DNA of 9,165 nucleotides from Verrucomicrobiales bacterium (lineage in GTDB: Bacteria > Verrucomicrobiota > Verrucomicrobiia > Limisphaerales > Palsa-1400), in contig JAQGOW010000174.1 in NCBI GenBank assembly GCA_028293405.1, positions 1 to 9,165 of the forward strand, given 5' to 3'. Every line of letters begins with the position of its first letter. Within the stretch, counting starts at the first letter, position 1. The position numbers were made by a program, and so were the translations under genes. This document shows positions 1 to 6,335 of this stretch, piece after piece. The notes beneath the pieces are model-generated. The model ran no database searches. It was not told the DNA's origin and saw nothing but the letters and a program-made list of their open reading frames with translations.

Positions 1-3000
1 AACTGTCGCCGGCCACGACACTCCAAAGCAACGCAGGCGTGCCGTTGAGATTGGTGGTGATGTTCAACAAACGGTTCGCGAAGGGAACGACAGTCAGTGC
101 GCCGTCGGAACTGGTGGCGGAACCGGCGGTGTTTTGGACCACGACTGAATACGCGCCGTTGTCGGCATCGTGAACGTTGTGCAACGTGAGAGAAGGTGTC
201 TGCGAGCCGGTGATGTTTCCTGCGTCGACGAGATTTTCTCCGTCCTGCCGCCACTTGTACGTGAAAGGTGCGGCGCCGGTGACGGACACGTTGAAAATAA
301 TGTCGGCACCAGCAAACGCCGTTTGTGAAACCGGCTGCGCGGTGAAAGCGGGCGGGTCCAGGACCATCAACACCGCGGCTGAACTAGTTGCGGAACCGCC
401 CGCGTTCGTGACGACAACATCGTATGAACCGGCGTTGATCTGTTGGGCGTTCGAAATATTGATTGCGCTATCCGTCGCGCCAGAAACTAGTGTGCCGTTG
501 CGACGCCATTGAAACGACAGCGGCGGCGTTCCGTTCGCCGCGACTGCGAACATCGCGGGATCGCCAGCATTGACGGTCGCGCTTGTTGGACCTGCGGTAA
601 TCGAAGGCGGATCGACAACGGTCAAGGTTGCAGCGGTGCTGCTCACAACGTTTACGGAATTGGAGACATCAACCGAATACGAACCGGCGTCGGTCGCGGT
701 GGCGCCGGTAATCGTCAATGCGCTGGTGATTGCACCGAGAATGTTCCCGCCGTTTGAGAGAACGCTACCGCCCTTACGCCATTGGTACTGCAAGGCTGTG
801 CCGGCGGCGGTCACGGTTAACGTCGCGGTACTTCCAGTGACGTTGGTGCGACTTGTTGGTTGCGTGGTGATTGATGGTGGCAGATTGACTACTAACGTCG
901 CATTTGCGCTCGTCGCTGAACCGACGCTGTTGGAGACGATCACCGAATACGAAGCTACGTCGCCAGCTCCGACCGTCGCTACGGTGAGAACGGAAGTTGC
1001 AGAACCGGAAATGTTGCCACTGTCAGCGAGCGGCGAACCATTGCGACGCCACTTATAAGTGAACGGCGCGCTGCCGGAGGGCGTCACGTTGAATGTTGCG
1101 GTGTCGCCCGCATTTTTGGTTTGGCTTTGTGGTTGAGAGACAATCGTCGGGGAAATCAATGCGTCGCCGTAGACCGTAACCATATCGAAACGAATTGTAC
1201 CCCCACTGCCGTAGGTCCCTGAGATGGCAACAAAATCGTTGGTCGTCCCCAGCCCTGTCGTGTTTTGGTACTCGGCCACGACACGGAAGGCGAGATTGGC
1301 ATTATTCCGCACGCCCGTCGTCGCACTGAGATTATTCGAGACCGTGACGAAGCTGGTGTTCGACATCGTGTTGACGTTGGAGTCGATCCAGGTTGTGCCG
1401 TTCGTCGTGTATTGCAACCGCACGTATTTGCTACCGGTGTTGCTGTTGCGCTGGTCCCACGCAAATCGCACATTTTCGTAACCAGCCGAACTGACTGTAA
1501 ATTGAACACCAGCGCTCTTGTTTGCTCCACCGGGTGCCGGATAACTGGTCGTATTCCACCCGTTATTGACAGAGTTTGTATCTGTCGTGCCACCGGCGGC
1601 GAAAGTAGCTGTCGTTCCGCCGATCAAGGCTGCGGTGCCTGATCCGAGCGATGGGACAGGGCTGTTCGTGACGCTAATATCGTTCATGTTCCATTGCGCG
1701 AGGATGGACGTTGAGCCAACGACGACGGACAACACAGCGTCTGAACTGGTCGCACTGGAAAAACTATTTGTGACCACGACCGCATACGTTCCGGCATCGG
1801 CGCCGCTTACTGATGCGCGCGTGTAGCTGCTATTGGTCGCGTTGACAATGCTCGCGCCGTTGAACCGCCATTGGTAACCTAACGTCCCGCTGCCGGTTGC
1901 AGTGACCGTGAACGTCGCGTCGGAACCGGCGGTAACGGCCTGGCTGGACGGTTGCGAGGTGATTGCAACAGTTCCCGACAAAGTCAACGTGGCGCTCGCG
2001 CTCGTGGTCGTACCTGCGGAATTGCCTATCACCACTGAATAGCTCGCGACATCAGCGACTGCGACCGGTGACACGGTTAATATCGAAGTTGTCGTCCCGG
2101 CGAAATCCCCACCGTCGCTTAACGCAACAGCGTTCTTGCGCCACTGATATATCAGCGGCGCGCCGGAAGCGGTTGCGCTGAAATACGCCGTCGCGCCGAT
2201 CGCGGCCGTGGCGTTTTGCGGTTGCGCGGAAATTGTCGGCACACTGGCGACAGCAAGGGTGGCGTCGACGCTCGTCACCGTCCCGGCCGCGTTGCTCACG
2301 ATCACGGAATAGCTCGCGATGTCGGACGACGATGTGCTGCTGATGGTGAGGGCTGCTGTTGCGGAACCAGAAACGTTGCCTGTGTCACTGAGCCCTACCG
2401 CATTCTTGCGCCACTTGTAAGTCGGTGATGTGCCGGTGGCGACGACGTTGAAGTTCGCCGCGGTCCCTGCGTTAACACTGGTGCTCGACGGCTGGGTCGT
2501 GATCTGCGGGGCGTCGATAACAGTCAACGTCGCCACGCTGCTCGTCGCGGTGCTCGTGCTGTTTGTTACGACGCACGTGTAACTGCCCGCGTTAGATTGG
2601 CCCACGCCGGTGATCGTCAAGATTGTCGTCGTGGCGCCTGAAAACGAGCCGCCGTTGCTGAGCGGAGCGGCATTGCGATTCCATTGATAGGACAAAGTGC
2701 CGTTGCCGGTTGCTTGCACCGCGAAGTTTGCCGTCGTTCCCGCGTTGGAGCTGATGCTGGACGGTTGTGATGTAATTAACACACGGCCCGGCGAGCCAAC
2801 CGTAAAGGTGCTGCCACTCGTCGCCAAACCGCCCGGAGCGATGACCTTGATGAGCCCGGAACTCGCCGTCGCAGGCACGGTCACAGAAATACTGCTGCTG
2901 GAATTAACGACGAAATTAGTGGTGTAGGCGTTGTTGAAAATGACCCAGGATGCGCGCGTGAAATTCGCACCAGTGATGGTGACCGTGCTGCCGACAGATG

Positions 3001-3883
3001 CGTTGGGCGGTGTGAATGTTGTAATGTTTGGGGCGGCAGCTCCATCAATTCGCCAGCGCAACACTTCAGCGATATTCGTGTCGAGACCAGTGAAAAACTT
3101 GAAACCCGTATCCACTTCGATCTGGTGCGCGTTGGTGATGTAAGTGGGCCAAGTGCCGTAGGTATAATTCACGTCAGTCGAGTTGGTCATCTTGATTGTA
3201 ATGACACGAGTACTCGCCGTAATTCGGTTGGTCACGCTACCGGCTCCAAGAGGGGCCACGACGATCGTTTTCCAAGTCCAGTTGGGAATAGCAATCGAAG
3301 CCTTACTCGTGCTGTTCGCCGTTTTGGCGCCGCTACTGAAATCGTACGGCCCACTCACAATCATGCACTCGCTCGTGGTTAAAAGAGTCCGGGTATAATT
3401 CTCCAGGTCAGCCCAGGGTCCTTGATTGTTTCCCGAAGCCTGCGGAATGATGTTGGACATGTAAAACACCAGATCATTGTCTGTCGTGTTATCGGTGCGA
3501 TCGGCTGACGGGCACATATGTCCGCGATCGTAACCCCCACCAAAAGTTCCATTACCGATTTTGTTGGTGAATGATGACGGAAGGTTGGTGTCTGGGAAAA
3601 AGCTCGAAGACCGCCCGCTCGAGCCTACGTCTGCCGCCGTTAAATCCCAACTGGCCCAGTTTGGTTGACCAAGTTTATCGCTGTAATCCAATGCCTCGAC
3701 CGTTCGCTGAAGGAGGTAGTGATTATGGTTGTTCGGATCGGTAATCGCACCGCTCGGATTGCCCAAAAGCAATTGTGAGTTCGTCGCGATAATGGCTTTC
3801 GCGGAGAAGGTTGCGATAACTAGACAGAACAGGGCAGAAAGGAGCGTTTTCACAGAAGAACGGACGGGCACAGATACATTCAC
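1..3883 (-). CDS. Secreted DNA/RNA non-specific endonuclease with IPT and eight Ig-like domains (3' end outside window)
   Basis: The minus-strand frame is open from GTG 3883 to the window edge (1294 codons, no stop seen). Residues 11-30 form a signal peptide (K, then a hydrophobic core, ending SAKA). Residues about 50-280 match the Endonuclease_NS family (Serratia nuclease): D119-R-G-H122-M with H122 as expected general base, N144, N152/N153 at the Mg-ligand position and E161. Spacing from H122 agrees with H89/N110/N119/E127 of the Serratia enzyme. An IPT/TIG-like domain follows (285-363), then Ig-like 1-4 (368-722), a beta-rich domain (724-908) and Ig-like 5-8 (910-about 1264). The last visible residues (GTPALLWSVVAG) begin another module. 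The expected role is extracellular or surface-bound cleavage of nucleic acids, with the Ig array as stalk or adhesin; the stalk role is inference. The start is uncertain: GTG 3853 gives a compact 20-residue signal peptide. Neither start has a Shine-Dalgarno sequence. Confidence 0.88.
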   Translation of the reverse strand, partial: MNVSVPVRSSVKTLLSALFCLVIATFSAKAIIATNSQLLLGNPSGAITDPNNHNHYLLQRTVEALDYSDKLGQPNWASWDLTAADVGSSGRSSSFFPDTNLPSSFTNKIGNGTFGGGYDRGHMCPSADRTDNTTDNDLVFYMSNIIPQASGNNQGPWADLENYTRTLLTTSECMIVSGPYDFSSGAKTANSTSKASIAIPNWTWKTIVVAPLGAGSVTNRITASTRVITIKMTNSTDVNYTYGTWPTYITNAHQIEVDTGFKFFTGLDTNIAEVLRWRIDGAAAPNITTFTPPNASVGSTVTITGANFTRASWVIFNNAYTTNFVVNSSSSISVTVPATASSGLIKVIAPGGLATSGSTFTVGSPGRVLITSQPSSISSNAGTTANFAVQATGNGTLSYQWNRNAAPLSNGGSFSGATTTILTITGVGQSNAGSYTCVVTNSTSTATSSVATLTVIDAPQITTQPSSTSVNAGTAANFNVVATGTSPTYKWRKNAVGLSDTGNVSGSATAALTISSTSSSDIASYSVIVSNAAGTVTSVDATLAVASVPTISAQPQNATAAIGATAYFSATASGAPLIYQWRKNAVALSDGGDFAGTTTSILTVSPVAVADVASYSVVIGNSAGTTTSASATLTLSGTVAITSQPSSQAVTAGSDATFTVTATGSGTLGYQWRFNGASIVNATNSSYTRASVSGADAGTYAVVVTNSFSSATSSDAVLSVVVGSTSILAQWNMNDISVTNSPVPSLGSGTAALIGGTTATFAAGGTTDTNSVNNGWNTTSYPAPGGANKSAGVQFTVSSAGYENVRFAWDQRNSNTGSKYVRLQYTTNGTTWIDSNVNTMSNTSFVTVSNNLSATTGVRNNANLAFRVVAEYQNTTGLGTTNDFVAISGTYGSGGTIRFDMVTVYGDALISPTIVSQPQSQTKNAGDTATFNVTPSGSAPFTYKWRRNGSPLADSGNISGSATSVLTVATVGAGDVASYSVIVSNSVGSATSANATLVVNLPPSITTQPTSRTNVTGSTATLTVTAAGTALQYQWRKGGSVLSNGGNILGAITSALTITGATATDAGSYSVDVSNSVNVVSSTAATLTVVDPPSITAGPTSATVNAGDPAMFAVAANGTPPLSFQWRRNGTLVSGATDSAINISNAQQINAGSYDVVVTNAGGSATSSAAVLMVLDPPAFTAQPVSQTAFAGADIIFNVSVTGAAPFTYKWRQDGENLVDAGNITGSQTPSLTLHNVHDADNGAYSVVVQNTAGSATSSDGALTVVPFANRLLNITTNLNGTPALLWSVVAGDS
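92..1156 (-). repeat. Ig-like repeat block B (domains 5-8)
   Basis: Four more Ig-like domains begin near residues 910, 1002, 1091 and 1176. They keep the YKWRRN, YQWRKG, FQWRRN and YKWRQD strand-C motifs and the Y-corner strands DVASYSVIVSN, DAGSYSVDVSN, NAGSYDVVVTN and DNGAYSVVVQN. None has the disulfide cysteines. After domain 8 the sequence FANRLLNITTNLNGTP enters a different module that is cut by the window edge. Confidence 0.85.
1160..1714 (-). other. Beta-rich (jelly-roll-like) spacer domain between Ig blocks
   Basis: Residues about 724-908 interrupt the Ig repeats. The segment starts ILAQWNMND and contains NNGWNTTSYPA, KSAGVQFTVS, a WDQRNSNTGSKYVRLQY strand pair and a GGTIRFDMVTVYG ending. 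I recall similar modules in secreted verrucomicrobial and planctomycetal proteins, where they resemble carbohydrate-binding or lectin-like beta-sandwiches. I cannot name a family, and ligand binding is only a guess. Confidence 0.6.
1718..2782 (-). repeat. Ig-like repeat block A (domains 1-4)
   Basis: Four consecutive Ig-like domains of about 84-91 residues start near residues 368, 457, 548 and 639. Each opens with an I(T/S)xQP strand, has a strand-C tryptophan in YQW or YKW, and ends with a Y-corner strand such as NAGSYTCVVTN, DIASYSVIVSN, DVASYSVVIGN or DAGTYAVVVTN. The canonical disulfide cysteines are missing; only domain 1 keeps one (YTC), with no partner. The repeats are diverged in sequence and not recent DNA duplications. 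Confidence 0.85.
2795..3031 (-). other. IPT/TIG-like domain linking nuclease and Ig array
   Basis: Residues about 285-363 read PNITTFTPPNASVGSTVTI and continue with TGANF, a VIFNN stretch, ISVTVPATASSGLIKV and a closing FTV strand. That is the usual course of IPT/TIG immunoglobulin-like beta-sandwich domains: a P..G..G..VTI.G.nF opening, then a VxVPxxAxSGxIxV pair of strands. It sits between the nuclease domain and the first Ig-like repeat and probably acts as a structural connector. Confidence 0.7.
3044..3736 (-). other. Nuclease domain (Endonuclease_NS / NUC type) of the secreted protein
   Basis: This is the catalytic part of the secreted protein, residues about 50-280. The diagnostic DRGHM stretch lies at 3515-3529, preceded by a Gly-rich GGGY, as is usual in the family. 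The downstream SNIIPQ (from 3457) and NNQGPWADLE (to 3401) stretches carry the expected Mg-coordinating Asn and the Glu. C124 and C173 could form a disulfide in the exported protein. All catalytic positions I can align by eye are present, so the domain is predicted active. Domain limits are approximate. Confidence 0.85.
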
Positions 3884-3893
3884 TGAATAGGCG

Positions 3894-3922
3894 ATTGTCT
3901 CAGTTTTCGCGTTTACAATCAA
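3894..3922 (-). promoter_or_regulatory. Possible sigma70-type promoter of the nuclease/Ig gene
   Basis: On the minus strand TTGATT (3917-3922) and GACAAT (3894-3899) are separated by 17 bp, each matching 4 of 6 consensus bases. The -10 box ends 10 nt before GTG 3883, so transcription would start almost at that codon, or about 30 nt upstream of the alternative GTG 3853. It is only a moderate match in a short AT-richer gap. Confidence 0.25.
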
Positions 3923-3935
3923 TGAAATAAGGCAA

Positions 3936-4571
3936 ATGACCGGTGTATCCAATACGCCGGAAACGATTGCGCTTTTATCGTACTGCAACGTTCGTTACAG
4001 TCGGTTCGTGCTGAAACGGATCGCGATCATAGGAGTGTTAGCGTTCTTGCTGTTCGTAGCGGCGGTGGGACTTTATTTCATCCGCGCGTCCAGAGCCTCC
4101 TCGGTCAATTACAACACCACGCTCATCCTTAAACAGGTCCAAACCCTCTCGCAATTGGTCACCGTAAAATACGTCGTCGAAAGCGTCATCGTAGCCGAAG
4201 ATTCAAAATGGTATGGGGACAGTCGCGTGCTGCTCGTGGCGCATGGAATCGTCAAAGCAGGTATCAACCTCGAAAGTTTAAAACCCGGAGACATCCGCAT
4301 TAACGGCAAAAAACTAACGATGAAATTGCCCGGCGCGGGGCTGACGGATGTTTACATCGACGACCACCGCACCCAGGTGCTCGAACGCACGACTGGTTTG
4401 ATGCGCGCCTTCGACAAAGACCTCGAACAAAACGCGCGCAAAGACGCTTTGCAGAAACTTAGCCGCGCCGCATACGACAACGGCATCATCAAAGACGCGG
4501 ACGAGCGTGCGCGCACCATGCTCGGCGCGCTGTTTTATCAGCTTGGGTTTGAAGAAGTGACGTTCCTCTGA
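3936..4571 (+). CDS. DUF4230 family membrane-anchored protein
   Basis: The protein has one N-terminal transmembrane helix (about residues 29-49, IAIIGVLAFLLFVAAVGLYF) followed by a soluble domain of about 160 residues. That domain matches DUF4230 as I know it: a VVESVIVAE strand, a HGIVKAGINLESL motif, the ILP-like TMKLPGAGLTDVYID segment, and a C-terminal helix running from KDALQKLSRAAYDNGII to an LGALFYQLGFEEVTF end. The family has no known biochemical function; the soluble part should lie outside the cytoplasm. ATG 3936 is the outermost start, but GTG 4008 (reading VLKRIAIIG) puts the basic residues directly before the helix and is at least as likely. It is divergent from the nuclease gene and 59 bp upstream of hemB on the same strand, so co-transcription is possible. 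Confidence 0.8.
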   Translation: MTGVSNTPETIALLSYCNVRYSRFVLKRIAIIGVLAFLLFVAAVGLYFIRASRASSVNYNTTLILKQVQTLSQLVTVKYVVESVIVAEDSKWYGDSRVLLVAHGIVKAGINLESLKPGDIRINGKKLTMKLPGAGLTDVYIDDHRTQVLERTTGLMRAFDKDLEQNARKDALQKLSRAAYDNGIIKDADERARTMLGALFYQLGFEEVTFL

Positions 4572-4585
4572 GCGGTTTCACGCGG

Positions 4586-4602
4586 CGGCAACAAACTTGC
4601 CG
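4586..4602 (+). other. Small hairpin between the DUF4230 gene and hemB
   Basis: A perfect 6-bp stem (CGGCAA / TTGCCG) encloses a 5-nt loop (CAAAC) in the 59-bp gap, 15 bp after the DUF4230 stop. No T-run follows, so it is a poor intrinsic terminator. It may be a weak attenuating or RNA-processing structure, or chance. Confidence 0.3.
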
Positions 4603-4630
4603 GTGCGACCCCGATTAACTAGGCTCAAGT

Positions 4631-5635
4631 ATGAATTTTGGTTTTCCCGGGCGGTTTCCGCAATATCGCCCTCGTCGCATGCGCCAATCGCCAGTGCTTC
4701 GCCGCATGGTCCAGCAGAATCGTTTCACCGCGGACTCGCTCATTTTGCCGTTGTTCGCGCGCTTCGGCAAAAAACTTCGCCAACCCGTCGGCTCGATGCC
4801 CGGCGTGTTCCAACTCTCGCCAGATGAAGTGCTCAAGGAAGCTGAAAAAGCACATGCGCTCGGCGTGCCCGCGGTAATTCTTTTCGGCATACCTGACAAG
4901 AAGGACGAAAAAGCGTCTGGCGCTTATGCGACCAACGGCATCGTCCAACAAGCGGTCAAACTGCTCAAAAAGGAATTGCCCAATCTTCTCGTCATCACCG
5001 ACGTCTGCCTTTGCGAATACATGAGCCACGGGCATTGCGGCATTGTTCACAAAGGGCGCGGCCAGGTTCAAAACGATCCCAGCCTGCAGTTACTCGCGCG
5101 CACCGCACTCAGTCACGCTGAAGCCGGCGTAGACATCGTCGCGCCCAGCGACATGATGGACGGCCGCGTTGCCGCAATCCGCACTCTGCTGGACGATCGC
5201 AATTACGCCGACACACCGATTTTGTCCTACGCCGCGAAATTCGCGTCAGCCTACTACGGCCCATTCCGCGAAGCAGCCGAATCAACGCCGCAATTCGGAG
5301 ATCGTCGCAGTTACCAAATGGACCCGGCCAATTCCGACGAAGCGATGCGCGAAGTCGCGATGGATTTGCAGGAAGGCGCTGACATGGTCATGGTCAAGCC
5401 CGCGCTGGCTTACCTCGATATTTTGCATCGCGTGAAAGAAGAATTTGGTTATCCCACCGCTGCCTATGCCGTCAGTGGCGAATACTCGATGATCAAAGCA
5501 GCTGCGGCAAAAGGTTGGATCGACGAACGCGCAGTCACGATGGAAACACTATTGTCGATGAAACGAGCGGGCGCCGATATGGTAATCACCTACTCTGCAA
5601 CGGATGTGGCCGGTTGGCTTCGTGAAGGCCGTTGA
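4631..5635 (+). CDS. hemB: Porphobilinogen synthase (delta-aminolevulinic acid dehydratase)
   Basis: HemB joins two 5-aminolevulinate molecules into porphobilinogen, an early cytoplasmic step of haem and other tetrapyrrole synthesis. The 334 residues match the usual family length. The N-terminal arm has the R-P-R-R-M-R start typical of the family. The metal site is complete: DVCLCEYMSHGHCG with C126, C128 and C136, so this is the zinc-type enzyme. Both Schiff-base lysines are present: K203 in YAAKFASAYYGPF and K256 in MVMVKPALAY. The DMMDGRV and YAVSGEYSM motifs are also intact. ATG 4631 places the R-P-R-R-M-R segment near the N-terminus as expected; only a weak AGG (4621-4623) lies upstream as a ribosome site. 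The stop codon abuts that of the convergent FHA gene. No other haem genes are in the window, which is normal for dispersed bacterial haem genes. Confidence 0.97.
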   Translation: MNFGFPGRFPQYRPRRMRQSPVLRRMVQQNRFTADSLILPLFARFGKKLRQPVGSMPGVFQLSPDEVLKEAEKAHALGVPAVILFGIPDKKDEKASGAYATNGIVQQAVKLLKKELPNLLVITDVCLCEYMSHGHCGIVHKGRGQVQNDPSLQLLARTALSHAEAGVDIVAPSDMMDGRVAAIRTLLDDRNYADTPILSYAAKFASAYYGPFREAAESTPQFGDRRSYQMDPANSDEAMREVAMDLQEGADMVMVKPALAYLDILHRVKEEFGYPTAAYAVSGEYSMIKAAAAKGWIDERAVTMETLLSMKRAGADMVITYSATDVAGWLREGR

Positions 5636-6196
5636 TCAGGTCTTGGCAAACGCGTAAAACAAAATCACCGCGATCAGAATTACGCCGAGCACAGCGGCAA
5701 CGATAATAAACGTTTTCGTTCCCTTATCGCTCTTCTTCGCAAAAGCACCTTTGTCGAAAGCCGCCGGTTTCGTTTGCGGTTCGCCGAGCTTCACTCCTTG
5801 CGGAATGACCATGGTGTGGTCGGGCAACTTCTTTCCGGATTGCGCCCTGGGGTCGGCTGATGGCGAAGGTGCTGACGCAGGTTTCGAAGAACTCGCAGAA
5901 GCTGCCGAGCCGTCTTCTAAACGCAATTCAATTTGACCTAATCGAAGGATCTGTCCCGGCTTTAACACACCTTCGCCAGTGATCTGTTGACCATTGATGA
6001 AAGTACCATTGGTGGAGTTGAGATCCTTGATGACGACGTCGTTGCCGCGACGGATAATTTCAGCGTGATGACTTGAGACGGAGGCTTCTTCAATCTGAAA
6101 AGCGTTGTCCTCCACGCGACCAACAGTGGTTGTATCCACCGTTAGCTCATGGGTTTTGCCTGCCAGCGATTCACTGAGCACGACTAATTTAGCCAT
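5636..6196 (-). CDS. Tail-anchored FHA-domain protein
   Basis: Residues 1-93 form a forkhead-associated domain, a module that binds phosphothreonine peptides. The signature residues are visible: G26-R27, the S41-S42-H43-H44 turn, and the DLNSTNGTFING loop with N60, S61, T62, N63, G64 and N68. A low-complexity Ala/Ser/Pro linker (about 97-160) leads to a single C-terminal transmembrane helix (about 162-182) and a four-residue end, so the FHA domain probably faces the cytoplasm from a tail-anchored membrane position. No Ser/Thr kinase or phosphatase gene is near, so the partner is unknown. S42 replaces the arginine common after the first Ser of the SRxH turn, which could weaken or change phosphopeptide choice. 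The gene converges on hemB with 0 bp between stops and is divergent from xdhC. Confidence 0.93.
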   Translation of the reverse strand: MAKLVVLSESLAGKTHELTVDTTTVGRVEDNAFQIEEASVSSHHAEIIRRGNDVVIKDLNSTNGTFINGQQITGEGVLKPGQILRLGQIELRLEDGSAASASSSKPASAPSPSADPRAQSGKKLPDHTMVIPQGVKLGEPQTKPAAFDKGAFAKKSDKGTKTFIIVAAVLGVILIAVILFYAFAKT

Positions 6197-6207
6197 CGAT
6201 TACTGCG

Positions 6208-6235
6208 ATTATCGCTGCGCATGTCCTCAAGTCAA
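6208..6235 (-). promoter_or_regulatory. Probable sigma70-type promoter of the FHA gene
   Basis: On the minus strand TTGACT (6230-6235, 5 of 6 consensus) and GATAAT (6208-6213, 5 of 6) are separated by 16 bp. The -10 box ends 11 nt before ATG 6196, so the transcript would carry a leader of only about 4-6 nt. This is the best promoter match in the window. Confidence 0.5.
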
Positions 6236-6301
6236 ATGTTTTGAAAGTGATATGCATCAAGGTTGTCAGGCATCTCCTTACGCGACAGACGGCGCGAGGC
6301 T

Positions 6302-6329
6302 TTGATTCCGAGGCGAGATACCGTATGAT
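6302..6329 (+). promoter_or_regulatory. Probable sigma70-type promoter of the XdhC-family gene
   Basis: TTGATT (6302-6307, 4 of 6) and TATGAT (6324-6329, 5 of 6) are separated by 16 bp. The -10 box ends 6 nt before the GTG start at 6336, so a start site 6-8 nt downstream would fall on the start codon and give a leaderless mRNA. It lies in the divergent gap shared with the FHA gene. Confidence 0.4.
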
Positions 6330-6335
6330 TCAGCG

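Noticed and set aside
177..1058. Plus-strand open frames (up to 162 codons at 570-1058) with Val/Ala/Thr-rich translations
   Set aside because: They are antisense to the Ig-like array; the minus-strand frame is continuous and gives clear YxWR and Y-corner motifs, while the plus translations show no domain features.
1156..1593. Minus-strand frame of 145 codons in another phase
   Set aside because: It overlaps the beta-rich spacer domain in a shifted frame; Arg/Ser/Thr-rich, low-complexity translation, no motif.
1..3883. CRISPR-like or recent tandem DNA repeat in the left third
   Set aside because: The periodicity of about 270 bp comes from diverged Ig-like domains; only short stretches around the YKW or YQW codons are similar at DNA level, with no conserved repeat-spacer pattern.
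4625..5071. Minus-strand frame of 148 codons opposite hemB
   Set aside because: Shadow of hemB, whose zinc and Schiff-base motifs are complete on the plus strand.
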